Assembly: GCA_031291575.1 (NCBI GenBank)
Contig: JARLIT010000003.1
Location: 1-32,292 of the forward strand
DNA length: 32,292 nt
Direction: 5' to 3'
From: Ancalomicrobiaceae bacterium
GTDB lineage: Bacteria; Pseudomonadota; Alphaproteobacteria; Rhizobiales; Ancalomicrobiaceae
The position numbers were made by a program, and so were the translations under genes. The notes beneath the pieces were generated by a model. The model was not told where the DNA came from and did not search any database. It worked only from the letters and a program-made list of their open reading frames with translations. Positions within the stretch are counted from its first letter, which is position 1. Each line of letters starts with the position of its first letter. Positions 8,305-16,701 of this stretch are shown piece after piece.

Positions 8305-9132
8305 TCAGGGCGCGAGGCCGCCGAGGTCGATTTCGGTGACGTGCCAGCGCCCGAGATTGGCGGAGTAGAGCCTGTTGCCCTTGAAGGCGATGTTGGTCGG
8401 ATGGGCGAGGATCGTCGCCGCCTCGTCGGCGATGACGATCTGCAGTCCCCGATCGGCTCGCCAGCGGTAGATGCGGCTCGGCTCGTAGCAGGAGATGAAC
8501 AGCGACCCATCGGCGGCAAAGGCCAGCCCGTCCGGAACGGTGAGAACCTGATCGACGACCAGCCGCTTCGGCCCGGCGCTGCCGTCGTCTGCAATCGGTA
8601 CGAAGCTGACGCAGCGCCCGTCGCTTTCGACGACAAAGAGACCTGAGCAGTCGGGGGCCATGGCCATGCCGTTGGCGAAGGCGAAGGCCTCGCGGCTCCA
8701 GGGGCCGCCCTCGCCGGTCGTCAGATCGTATCGGTAGACGCCGCCGTTGCGGCCTGCGCTGTCGGAGACATACAGCCAGCCGCCGATATCGTCGACGACC
8801 GGATAATTCGGGACTTCGATGCCGGAACTGGCAAACGACTGAATCCTATCGCCTTCCGCGTCATAGCGGAAGATTGCCGAGTGCTTCAGATCGCAGGCAA
8901 AGCAGTTGCCGACGCGGTCGAAGGCGATGCCGAGCAGGAAGCCGGACGTCGTCGCCAGCCAGTTGATCGACGAGCCATCGGCCGCCAGCCGGACGAGGTC
9001 GCCCGTCTCGGTGCCGCACCAGATGGTCCCGTCGGCATGCACGGCGATGCCCTCGGGATGGGCGAGCCGTGGCTCCGAGAAGATGCCGTCGAAGAAGACG
9101 CGAGCGGCGGAGATGGGCAACAGGGTCGTCAT
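8305..9132 (-). CDS. SMP-30/gluconolactonase-like protein
   Basis: This 275-residue protein has the repeated blade pattern of the six-bladed SMP-30/LRE propeller: HPEGIAVHADGTIWCGTETG, GIAFDRVGNCFACDLK, YVSDSAGRNGGVYRYD and PDGLAFAADGSLFISCYEP. Members hydrolyse aldonolactones (gluconolactonase-like) with a bound divalent metal. No signal peptide is visible, so it should be cytoplasmic. It is the last gene of the leftward operon, 115 bases after the aldose epimerase. In that setting it would open the lactone formed when the SDR enzyme oxidises an imported sugar. Related propellers can be strictosidine synthase-like or non-enzymatic, so the substrate remains open. Confidence 0.8.
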   Translation of the reverse strand: MTTLLPISAARVFFDGIFSEPRLAHPEGIAVHADGTIWCGTETGDLVRLAADGSSINWLATTSGFLLGIAFDRVGNCFACDLKHSAIFRYDAEGDRIQSFASSGIEVPNYPVVDDIGGWLYVSDSAGRNGGVYRYDLTTGEGGPWSREAFAFANGMAMAPDCSGLFVVESDGRCVSFVPIADDGSAGPKRLVVDQVLTVPDGLAFAADGSLFISCYEPSRIYRWRADRGLQIVIADEAATILAHPTNIAFKGNRLYSANLGRWHVTEIDLGGLAP

Positions 9133-9247
9133 GCTGACACCTCGAGCGGGTGGGAAACACGGTGTTCGACGGCGAACCGGCCGAGATCCGTGATGTCTGG
9201 CCGGTTGGGCTTGACGAGCGCGACGCCTTTCGTCGGTCGAACCTCCC

Positions 9248-10261
9248 TCAGATGGCCTCGGCCGACAGCCGGTAGCGCGTCTCGAACGGAACGTCCGGGC
9301 TGAAACTTCGCGCGGTCGCCACGCCGGAGCGTGCGATCGGATTGTCGGCGGTGGCCGTCGCCGAACCTAGCCCAAAGGGGGACGAGATCGGCTCGATACC
9401 AACAGTCAGATGTCGCCCGTTCCAGGGGGAAGCGGTGCGGCCGCGGTTCGACAGCCACAACAGCACGCTGGGGAAATGCGCGACGTCCCAATTCAGCACC
9501 ACCCGGTAGCCTTCGGCCGGATGGGCGAGTGCGGCGCGGCCGGACGTTCCTTCGATCTGCAGCAGTTCCTCGGTATCGAAGCCAAACGGCAGCGCGGTGG
9601 CATCGATCGGGGAGCCACCGTCGCGTGCCGGCACGGCGGCGAGATCGGTGAAGCTGCGATCGGCGGCGAACACCGCCTTGCCCGGCTCCACGGTGGCCGG
9701 ATAGGTCCGCCCCAGCGCGAAGGGGCCGACGTCGAGGCGGGCCGCGCCGGGCTCCGCCGGCAGACGGAACACCGGATGCAGGCCGATCGGCAGCCGGCAC
9801 AGCCGCCGAACGGCGATGCGGAACGTCAGGTCGACGGCGGCCGCTTCCGGGTCGGGCCGCACCACGCGCTCGACATAGGCGACGGTACTTGCCGCGGGAT
9901 AGTTGAGCCGCAGGCGCAGCGCGGTGCCGTCATCGTCGAGCCAATTCCAGTCGTGGTTCGACGCGTGACCGTGCACCTCCTCATCGTCGGCCGGCGGGCC
10001 GAGGTGTTCGACCCACTCCGCCGGCCAGTCGTCGGCAGGGACGGAATAACCGAACGGCACGCAAGGCCACTCGCCGCGCAGCCGGCGCAGGATGCCCGGC
10101 AATTCGTCGGTGCCGGCTTCCCCGGCCCATGGCGCGACATGCAGCGGGGAAACGCTGCGACCATCGCGCAAGCGGAATTCGACGGGCGCCAGCATGGCGC
10201 CGAGGCGCTGCACGGTGAGCGTCCCATGGGCCCAGGCGAGGCAGCGTTCGGGGTCGTTCAT
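9248..10261 (-). CDS. Aldose 1-epimerase-like protein
   Basis: This 337-residue protein belongs to the galactose-mutarotase-like beta-sandwich superfamily. It shows the N-terminal WAHGTLTVQRLGAMLAPVEF stretch, HGHASNHDWNW with candidate catalytic His, and a C-terminal VGIEPISSPFGLG segment whose Glu matches the catalytic base position of mutarotases. These enzymes interconvert alpha and beta anomers of free sugars. Its ATG overlaps the stop of the enoyl-CoA hydratase gene by four bases (ATGA), so it is translationally coupled. A mutarotase beside an SDR and a lactonase fits sugar oxidation, since dehydrogenases and kinases often prefer one anomer. The exact sugar is not deducible. Confidence 0.8.
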   Translation of the reverse strand: MNDPERCLAWAHGTLTVQRLGAMLAPVEFRLRDGRSVSPLHVAPWAGEAGTDELPGILRRLRGEWPCVPFGYSVPADDWPAEWVEHLGPPADDEEVHGHASNHDWNWLDDDGTALRLRLNYPAASTVAYVERVVRPDPEAAAVDLTFRIAVRRLCRLPIGLHPVFRLPAEPGAARLDVGPFALGRTYPATVEPGKAVFAADRSFTDLAAVPARDGGSPIDATALPFGFDTEELLQIEGTSGRAALAHPAEGYRVVLNWDVAHFPSVLLWLSNRGRTASPWNGRHLTVGIEPISSPFGLGSATATADNPIARSGVATARSFSPDVPFETRYRLSAEAI

Positions 10262-11037
10262 GGCTTGGCCTTCGGGGTTGAGCGCTCGGCGAATTCGCGC
10301 ACCCGGGCGCGGCCGATATCGCTCCGGTAGAGGGGACCGAGCGCGTCGTGCTCCATCTCAAGCCCGATCGCCAGGTCGCCGTCGACCGCGTGGGCGGTGA
10401 GCCGTTTCAATGCCTCGATGGCATCAGGCGGTTCGGCGGCGATGGTTTGAGCCAATGCCAGGGCGCGGGGCAGGAGCGCTGCGGCATCGACGACCTCGTT
10501 GACGAGGCCGCTAGCGACGAATTCCGATGCCGGCACGATCGAGCCGGTCAAGAGAAGGAAATTGGCGCGATTGCGGCCGAGTTTGGCCACGCTCCTTTGC
10601 GTGCCGCCACCACCGGGAATGAGCCCCAGCTTGATCTCCGGCAGTCCGAGTTTGGCGTATTGGCTGGCAACGACGATGTCGCAGCACAACACCAGTTCCA
10701 TGCCGCCGCCGAGCGCGAAGCCGTTGACCGCCGCGATCACCGGTTTGGCGTTTCCTTCGATCGCCGCATACATTCTGACGCCGGCCCGCTGGAAGGCGTC
10801 GAATTCCGCCTCCGTCTGGGCGGCGTATTCCTTGATGTCCGCACCGGCCATGAAGCCGCGCCCCTCGCCGGTGACGACGATCGCCCCAACGTCCGGATCG
10901 CCCGACAGCGCTTCGAAGGCCTCGGTGATCTCGGCCATCATCCGCCGGTTCATGGCGTTGAGCTGCTCGGCGCGGCGGAACGTCACCAGCGCCACGCGAT
11001 GGCTCATCTCAACTGTCAGTGTTTCGAACGTCGTCAC
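10258..11037 (-). CDS. Enoyl-CoA hydratase/isomerase (crotonase family)
   Basis: About 259 residues, the standard crotonase length. The oxyanion-hole segments are GFMAGADIKEYA and NGFALGGGMELVLCCD. The two catalytic glutamates of hydratases align with Glu114 (GGGMELV) and Glu134 (GLPEIKLGLIPGGGG), so true hydratase activity on a 2-enoyl-CoA is plausible. The frame stays open far upstream, but that part lies inside the CoA-transferase gene in another frame. I take the GTG at 11037, which has GAGG (11045-11048) at good spacing; GTG at 11043 is an alternative. It starts two bases after the CoA-transferase stop and is coupled to the aldose epimerase, so it belongs to the same mRNA as the sugar genes. 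Confidence 0.9.
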   Translation of the reverse strand: MTTFETLTVEMSHRVALVTFRRAEQLNAMNRRMMAEITEAFEALSGDPDVGAIVVTGEGRGFMAGADIKEYAAQTEAEFDAFQRAGVRMYAAIEGNAKPVIAAVNGFALGGGMELVLCCDIVVASQYAKLGLPEIKLGLIPGGGGTQRSVAKLGRNRANFLLLTGSIVPASEFVASGLVNEVVDAAALLPRALALAQTIAAEPPDAIEALKRLTAHAVDGDLAIGLEMEHDALGPLYRSDIGRARVREFAERSTPKAKP

Positions 11038-11039
11038 GC

Positions 11040-12245
11040 TCACACCTCGTCCACGGTCATGTCGCCGGATGCCTCGAATTCGGCGATTGCTTCCGCCGAG
11101 AAGCCGAATTCCGTGAGGATTTCGCGGCCGTGCTGGCCGACGAGCGGTGCCGGCCGCTCGATGCGGGCAGGCGTTTCGCTCATCTTCACCGCCGGTGCTA
11201 CCACTCGGACAGTGCCGCCGCGCGGATGCTCGTAGGAGGTGATCATGCCCATGTGCGTCACCTGCGGATCCTCCGCCGCCCGGCGGATGTCCTTGACCTC
11301 GGCACACCAGATGTCGGCGGCGAGGAGCCGCGCCAGAAGGTCGTCCTTGCCGAACTTGCGGGTCTCGGCGTTGACCTTGTCGAACACCTCGTCCCGCTTG
11401 TCGAACAGCGTCGTCAGGTCGTCGTAGACGGCGAGTTCCGGCGCCTCCAGGACGGTATAGAGCGTCTTGAACGGGCTCATGGCGATCGAGACATAGCTCT
11501 TGTCGGCCGTCTCGTAGATACCGAACGGTGCCTGCATGCCGGGATGGCCGATGCCGGAATTCGGGCGGACGAAGTCCTCGCCGAGATTGAGCACGGCGAC
11601 ATATTCTTGGTTGAGGTGGGCCAGCATGCCGGCGAGGAGATTGACCTCGATCTTCTGGCCCTTGCCGGTCTTCTCGCGCCAATAGAGTGCGGCGAGGATG
11701 CCGTAGACCATGTTCATCGCGCCGATCTGATCGGCCAGACCCGCACCGGCCGGCACCGGCGGCTGATCGCCCCGCCCGGTATTGGCGATCAGCCCGGCCA
11801 GTCCCTGGACCAGCATGTCCTGGCCCGGGCGGTCGACGTAGGGTCCGTCTTCGCCGTAGCCCGAACCCGAACAGTAGATGATGCGCGGATTGACGGCCTT
11901 GAAGTCATCATAGCCGTAGCCGAGCTTGGCCAGCACGCCGGGGCGGAAGTTCTGCACCACGATGTCGGCCGATTTCGCCATCTCCATGATGAGGGCGTGC
12001 ACCTTGCGGCTCTTCAGGTTGAGGGCAATCGAGCGCTTGTTGCGGTTCCAGGCGAGAAAATTCGGGCTCTCGCTACCGCCGACCCATTTGGCGAAGAACG
12101 TCATGCCGCGGAACATGTCGCCCGAGCCGGCGCGCTCGATCTTGATGACATCGGCCCCCATGTCGCCGAGCATCTGCGTGGCGAAAGGGCCCTGCAGGAG
12201 GTGGCTGAAATCGAGAATGCGGACGCCTTCCAAGGCCTTGTTCAT
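11040..12245 (-). CDS. Family III CoA-transferase (CaiB/BaiF type)
   Basis: About 401 residues, normal for the family. It opens with LEGVRILDFSHLLQGPFATQMLGDMGADVIKIE, the CoA-binding Rossmann segment of CaiB/formyl-CoA transferase proteins; later landmarks are WNRNKRSIALNLKS, NFRPGVLAKLGYGYDD and RPGQDMLVQGLAGL, whose Asp is probably the one that forms the acyl anhydride. These enzymes move CoA between carboxylic acids in the cytoplasm. The ATG at 12245 is chosen; a GTG at 12257 directly after the SDR stop would add four residues. With the enoyl-CoA hydratase immediately downstream it would activate a carboxylic acid to its CoA ester. Donor and acceptor cannot be read from sequence. Confidence 0.9.
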   Translation of the reverse strand: MNKALEGVRILDFSHLLQGPFATQMLGDMGADVIKIERAGSGDMFRGMTFFAKWVGGSESPNFLAWNRNKRSIALNLKSRKVHALIMEMAKSADIVVQNFRPGVLAKLGYGYDDFKAVNPRIIYCSGSGYGEDGPYVDRPGQDMLVQGLAGLIANTGRGDQPPVPAGAGLADQIGAMNMVYGILAALYWREKTGKGQKIEVNLLAGMLAHLNQEYVAVLNLGEDFVRPNSGIGHPGMQAPFGIYETADKSYVSIAMSPFKTLYTVLEAPELAVYDDLTTLFDKRDEVFDKVNAETRKFGKDDLLARLLAADIWCAEVKDIRRAAEDPQVTHMGMITSYEHPRGGTVRVVAPAVKMSETPARIERPAPLVGQHGREILTEFGFSAEAIAEFEASGDMTVDEV

Positions 12246-12257
12246 CAGGTGTCTCAC

Positions 12258-13043
12258 TCAGGCTTGATGGGGGATGAAGCGGGGCAGGGCGGTCAAACCG
12301 CCGTCGACCTTGAGATCGATGCCGGTGGTGAAGCCGGCCAGATCGCTGGCGAGGTAGACTGCCGCCTCCGCCACTTCCGCCGGTTCGCCGATGCGGCCGA
12401 TCGGGTGCATGCCGACCCAGGACTGCATCAGCCCCGGCCCGAGCCGGGCGGCCAGCTCCTCGTTCATCGGCGTGTTGATCGTGCCCGGCGAAATCGAATT
12501 CACCCGCACGTTGTGTGGGCCGAATTCGACTGCCATCTGCCGGGTCATCGCGATGACCGCGCCCTTGGCGCCGGCGTAGGCAGTCCAGCCGTCAAGGCCG
12601 ATGTGGGCCTGCACCGAGGCGATATTGATGATTGAGCCCGCTTTCTGCCGGATCATGATCGGCAGCGCGGCCTTACAGCCGCGGAAGACACTCGTCAGGT
12701 TGACCGCGATCAGGTGATGCCACTCGTCGTCCATCATCTCGTAGATCGGCATGCCGCCGATGGCGATCGCGGCGTTGTTGACCAGGATGTCGAGCCGACC
12801 GGACGAGGCGGCGGCCGCCGCGATCAGTCCGCCGATGTCGCTGGCCTCGGCGACGTCGCAGTGGTGGAATTCGGCTCTCAGTCCGGCCGCGCGCAACCCG
12901 GCGGCGGCGGCCGTGCCTTTGTCGTCGGCGATGTCGCCCATCACCACATGGGCACCCTCCGCCGCCATGGCCTTGGCGATGGCGTAGCCGATGCCGTCGG
13001 CTGCACCGGTGATGACGGCTGTCTTTCCGAGAAGGCGTGACAT
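12258..13043 (-). CDS. Short-chain dehydrogenase/reductase (SDR)
   Basis: This 261-residue classical SDR has the cofactor motif TGAADGIG (residues 12-19), GDIADD where the acidic residue after strand 2 favours NAD over NADP, NNAA (89-92), catalytic Ser143, and YAGAK with Tyr156 and Lys160. SDRs of this size oxidise or reduce alcohols, sugars or hydroxyacyl-CoA. In this operon it could oxidise a sugar at C1 (feeding the lactonase) or act as a 3-hydroxyacyl-CoA dehydrogenase after the hydratase; sequence alone does not decide. It lies six bases downstream of the permease gene and almost touches the CoA-transferase gene. Confidence 0.92.
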   Translation of the reverse strand: MSRLLGKTAVITGAADGIGYAIAKAMAAEGAHVVMGDIADDKGTAAAAGLRAAGLRAEFHHCDVAEASDIGGLIAAAAASSGRLDILVNNAAIAIGGMPIYEMMDDEWHHLIAVNLTSVFRGCKAALPIMIRQKAGSIINIASVQAHIGLDGWTAYAGAKGAVIAMTRQMAVEFGPHNVRVNSISPGTINTPMNEELAARLGPGLMQSWVGMHPIGRIGEPAEVAEAAVYLASDLAGFTTGIDLKVDGGLTALPRFIPHQA

Positions 13044-13049
13044 GTCGGG

Positions 13050-14042
13050 TCAATCTCCATGTGCGCGACGGCGCTTCACTTCGTCCAGACTGACGGCGGC
13101 GATGATGATCAGACCGGTGATGACGAGCTGCCATTCGGTCGGAAGATCGAGACTGCGCAAACCGTTGGACAGGAATTGCAGGATCAGGACGCCGAGCGCC
13201 ATGCCCCCGAGGCTGCCGATGCCGCCGGACAGGCTCACGCCGCCGAGCACGGTGGCCGCGACCACCTGGAACTCGAAGTTGAGCCCGGCGATATGCTGTG
13301 CCGAGCCGACCCGGGCCGCCAGAATGATGCCGGAACAGGTCGCCAACAGCGAGGAGATGACGAAACAGGCGAACTTGATCCGCCGCACGTCGTAGCCGGC
13401 GAGGCGGGCAACCTCGCTGTTGCCGCCGACCGCGTAGACCTGTCTCCCGAACGGTCGGTACCGCAGCACGTAGGCGAATGCCGCCAGCAGGACAATCGCG
13501 ATGACGGCCGAATAGGGCAGGACGTCGAACAGCCGCCCATCCGACAGGGCGATGAAACTGTCGAGCCCGGCCTCGTCGGCGATGGCGCGCTGGCCGGTGT
13601 AGAGATAGACGCCACCGCGCAGCACGAACATCATTCCGAGCGTCACGATCAGCGAATTGAGGCCGACGTAGGCGCAGAGAAAGCCGTTGATCATGCCGAC
13701 GGCGAGACCGACCACCAAGGCCGCGGAGATGCCCAGGAATAGAGAGTTGGTGTCGTTCATGACGACGATCAGCGGCACCGCCACCGTCGCCAACAGCGAG
13801 CCGATCGAGATGTCCACCTCGCCGGAGATGAAGACGACGGCGCAGCCGATGCCGGCAATGAGTGCCAGCGAAGCCTGACCGAGCACGTTGGTGATGTTGC
13901 GGGTGGAGAGGAAGTTCTCCGCCGAGACGGAAAAGAACACGAGGAGCGCCAAGAGACAGACCAGCACCGCCACCTCCTGGCGAGCGATCAGACGTCGCCA
14001 GACCGACGGCGCGCCCTCGAGCCGATCAGACGCGAAACTCAT
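13050..14042 (-). CDS. Sugar ABC transporter permease, RbsC type (second copy)
   Basis: This 330-residue polytopic membrane protein belongs to the ribose/xylose/galactoside permease family. It shows ENFLSTRNITNVLGQASLALIAGIGCAVVFISGEVDISIGS, the characteristic GEVDISIGS motif, and GGVSLSGGIGSLGG near the C terminus, the usual contact with the ATPase. The start is supported by GGGAGGG about seven bases upstream, and it overlaps the end of the ATPase gene by 17 bases. It should pair with the other RbsC-type permease (15584-16567) to form a heterodimeric channel. Confidence 0.92.
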   Translation of the reverse strand: MSFASDRLEGAPSVWRRLIARQEVAVLVCLLALLVFFSVSAENFLSTRNITNVLGQASLALIAGIGCAVVFISGEVDISIGSLLATVAVPLIVVMNDTNSLFLGISAALVVGLAVGMINGFLCAYVGLNSLIVTLGMMFVLRGGVYLYTGQRAIADEAGLDSFIALSDGRLFDVLPYSAVIAIVLLAAFAYVLRYRPFGRQVYAVGGNSEVARLAGYDVRRIKFACFVISSLLATCSGIILAARVGSAQHIAGLNFEFQVVAATVLGGVSLSGGIGSLGGMALGVLILQFLSNGLRSLDLPTEWQLVITGLIIIAAVSLDEVKRRRAHGD

Positions 14043-15594
14043 GCGACGCCCTCCCTTGCGAACCGATCGCTGCGTTGAGGATCTTCTCCTGGGTGGCCTC
14101 TTCGCGGGACATGCTGGCCGTGACGCGCCCTTCGCAGAGGACGACGACCCGGTCGGAAAGCCCGAGCAGTTCCGGCATCTCCGAAGTCATCATCACCACC
14201 GCCAGACCCGCCCCGGCCAGTTCGTCGATCAGGCCGAAGATCTCTGACTTGGCGCCGACGTCGATGCCGCGTGTCGGTTCGTCGACGACGATCACCTTCA
14301 GGCCGAGCATCAGCCAGCGCGACAGAAGCACCTTCTGCTGATTGCCTCCGGACAGGTTCTTCACCTTCTGGAACAGGCTCGGCGTCTTGATGCGGAAGCG
14401 CTCGACGTAGGTCTGTACCGCCTGGCGCTCCTTGCCCGCGTCGACGAACCCGTGGGCGGCGAAGCGGCCGAGCGAGGCCAGACTGGCGTTCTGATAGACC
14501 GGCAATTCCCCCATCAGGCCCTCGACCTTGCGGTCTTCCGACAGAAGGCCGATGCCCAGCCCGACGCCGACGGCGGTGTTGTGCGGCGTCATCCATTGGC
14601 CGTCGACCATGATGGTCCCGGCTCTGATCGGATCGTAGCCGACGATGGCTTTGGCAAGCTCGGTGCGACCGGCCCCCATCAGCCCGAAGAACCCCACCAC
14701 TTCGCCGGCGCGCGCCTCGAAACTGACGTCGTGCAGCTTTCGTGTCGACAGGCCCTCAACCGACAGGGCGACCCGGCTCGCCGCAGGTCCGCGCTGGCGG
14801 GGGAACAGATCGACGATGCGTCGTCCGATCATGTCCTGGATCAGGCTGTCGTCGGTGTGTTCGCCGATCGGCCGCGTCGATATGTGGCGCCCGTCGCGCA
14901 GCACCGTGACCGTATCGGCGATCTCGAATACCTCGTCGAGCTTGTGGCTGACGTAGAGGACCGCGATGCCGAGCGCCGTCAGGCGGCGGATGATGGTGAA
15001 TAAGAGCTTGACCTCTTTCGGCGTCAACGACGAGGTCGGCTCGTCCATGACGACGATGCTGGCCTGATGGGCCAGCGCGCGGGCGATCTCCACCATCTGC
15101 TGCTGACTGACCGGCAGCGAGCCGGTGCGGGCGGCCGGATCGATCGCAAAGCCGATGCGCTCGAACAGGTCGGCGCAGTCGGTGCGGATCTTGCGCCAGT
15201 CGATGGTGCCGAACCGGTCGGTCGGATGACCCTCCAGAAAGATGTTCTCCGCCACGGAGAACTCGTCGATGAGCGCGATCTCCTGGAACACCACCTTGAT
15301 TCCCTGGCGCAGACTGTCGCGCGGCGATTTGATCGCCACATCGCGGCCGTGGATCCGCATGGTTCCGGCGTCGCTCTGATAGACGCCGGCCAGGATCTTG
15401 ATCAGCGTCGACTTGCCGGCGCCGTTCTCCCCCATCAGCGCATGCACTTTGCCCGGCGCGAGCGTCAGATCGACGGCCTCGAGCGCCAGAACGCCGGGGA
15501 AGCGCTTGCCGATGCCGCGCATTTCCAGTGCCGGCACGGCGATGTCGATCGCCATCGGCGGCTCTTCTGCGAACAGCGCGAGATCATCGTGCAT
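14026..15594 (-). CDS. Sugar ABC transporter ATPase, RbsA type (two ATPase domains)
   Basis: At 522 residues it has the tandem ATPase layout of RbsA/XylG/MglA. The N-terminal half has Walker A GENGAGKST (55-63), signature-like LPVSQQQM and Walker B IVVMDEPTSSLT. The C-terminal half has a degenerate Walker A (GLMGAGRTE), signature LSGGNQQK and VIVVDEPTRGIDVGAK. The degenerate second Walker A is normal in this family. The ATG at 15594 has GAGGAG upstream; a second ATG at 15555 (MAIDIAV) is possible. The gene overlaps both neighbouring permease genes, so the three are translationally linked. Confidence 0.95.
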   Translation of the reverse strand: MHDDLALFAEEPPMAIDIAVPALEMRGIGKRFPGVLALEAVDLTLAPGKVHALMGENGAGKSTLIKILAGVYQSDAGTMRIHGRDVAIKSPRDSLRQGIKVVFQEIALIDEFSVAENIFLEGHPTDRFGTIDWRKIRTDCADLFERIGFAIDPAARTGSLPVSQQQMVEIARALAHQASIVVMDEPTSSLTPKEVKLLFTIIRRLTALGIAVLYVSHKLDEVFEIADTVTVLRDGRHISTRPIGEHTDDSLIQDMIGRRIVDLFPRQRGPAASRVALSVEGLSTRKLHDVSFEARAGEVVGFFGLMGAGRTELAKAIVGYDPIRAGTIMVDGQWMTPHNTAVGVGLGIGLLSEDRKVEGLMGELPVYQNASLASLGRFAAHGFVDAGKERQAVQTYVERFRIKTPSLFQKVKNLSGGNQQKVLLSRWLMLGLKVIVVDEPTRGIDVGAKSEIFGLIDELAGAGLAVVMMTSEMPELLGLSDRVVVLCEGRVTASMSREEATQEKILNAAIGSQGRASHEFRV

Positions 15595-16567
15595 GGTGCC
15601 GGCTCCTCAACAGATCGAAATACGTCGCCAGGATGATGACGACGCCAGGGACCACCATCTGCAGATCCTGGTTCCAGCCGAGAATGATGATGCCGTTGTC
15701 GATGACCTTCAGCACCAGCACCCCGAGAAGCGTGCCGATGAGCGAGCCCGATCCGCCGGACAGGCTGGTTCCACCCAGGATGACGGCGGCGATGACGGTC
15801 AATTCGAAGCCGCGTCCGGCCGTCGGCTGCCCGGCGTTCATCAAGGAGGCGAGGATCAGGCCGGCCACCCCGACGCAGAGACCAGTGACAACGAACGCCA
15901 CCAGCTTCAATCGCGCCGAACGGATCCCTGACAGCCGGACCGCCCGTTCGTTGGCGCCGACCGCGTAGAGATATCGCCCGATGGTGGTGAAGCGCAGCGT
16001 GACGGCGCAGACGGCGAAGATCGCCACGGCGAGGATGAGCGGGATCGGCACGGGACCGGCATAGCCGGCGCCGAGCGCGGTGAAGGATGCGAGCTGATGA
16101 TGGTTCTGCACCGCCTCGCGGGTGAACAGATAGACGCCGCCCTGCAGCAACATCATTGTGCCGATCGTCCCGATCAGCGAATTGACCCGGAACAGCGTGA
16201 CCACAATCGCATTCACCAGCCCGACGCCGCTGGCGAAGGCCAGCGCCGCCAGGACCCCGAGGGTCAGGCTGCCGGTCGCATTGAGGACGGCCATGCTGAT
16301 GCAGCCGACAAAGGCCAGCGAGGCCCCGACCGACAGGTCGACTTCCGCCGCGATCACCAGCATCGTCATGCCCGAGGCGACGATCAGCACCAGCGCGCAT
16401 TGCCTGAGGATCGCGATGATATTGGCCTCGGAATAGAACTGCGGCGCGGCGGCCGAGATGCCGAGGCAGAGGACGACGAGGAGGATGCCGAGCACTCCCT
16501 GGCCGGAGCCGGTGAGGCTGGCAAGCGACGTCCGGCCGGATGCGCCGGTGCGAAGGATCTCGGTCAT
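15584..16567 (-). CDS. Sugar ABC transporter permease, RbsC type (first copy)
   Basis: This 327-residue protein is a second RbsC-family permease, with the family motif reading AAEVDLSVGASLAFVG and the C-terminal GGTSLSGGSGSLIG. The start at 16567 (MTEILRTG) is chosen because the residues before it in the open frame are Arg/Pro-rich and unlike a permease. The ribosome site is weak. It is paralogous to the permease at 13050-14042 but clearly diverged, so the pair probably forms a heterodimer around one RbsA-type ATPase. Confidence 0.92.
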   Translation of the reverse strand: MTEILRTGASGRTSLASLTGSGQGVLGILLVVLCLGISAAAPQFYSEANIIAILRQCALVLIVASGMTMLVIAAEVDLSVGASLAFVGCISMAVLNATGSLTLGVLAALAFASGVGLVNAIVVTLFRVNSLIGTIGTMMLLQGGVYLFTREAVQNHHQLASFTALGAGYAGPVPIPLILAVAIFAVCAVTLRFTTIGRYLYAVGANERAVRLSGIRSARLKLVAFVVTGLCVGVAGLILASLMNAGQPTAGRGFELTVIAAVILGGTSLSGGSGSLIGTLLGVLVLKVIDNGIIILGWNQDLQMVVPGVVIILATYFDLLRSRHHAR

Positions 16568-16651
16568 CGGGAGCCCATGATACGATCGGCGCGCCGGCTG
16601 AACGGATCCGGCAGCGCGCGATCTTGGTGACGAGAGCGGAACGCGTCGGCA

Positions 16652-16694
16652 CCGCGGTGGCCGCACTTCGCGTTGATGCGAGGCGCGGCCGCGG
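16652..16694 (-). other. Stem-loop between binding-protein and permease genes
   Basis: On the minus strand CCGCGGCCGC (16694-16685) pairs with GCGGCCACCGCGG (16664-16652) with a three-base bulge. It begins seven bases beyond the binding-protein stop and has no T-run. Like the stem-loop after the other binding-protein gene at 2298-2325, it may protect the upstream message and lower permease expression. Confidence 0.4.
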
Positions 16695-16701
16695 CGTCGG
16701 C

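Noticed and set aside
11038..11682. Upstream extension of the enoyl-CoA hydratase frame
   Set aside because: The frame is open by chance inside the CoA-transferase gene. The extra residues are Arg/Pro-rich, and the crotonase fold begins only at the GTG near 11037.
11019..12635. 538-codon plus-strand open frame across the CoA-transferase and SDR genes
   Set aside because: It crosses the boundary between two well-supported minus-strand genes and reads as low-information His/Asp/Arg-rich sequence.
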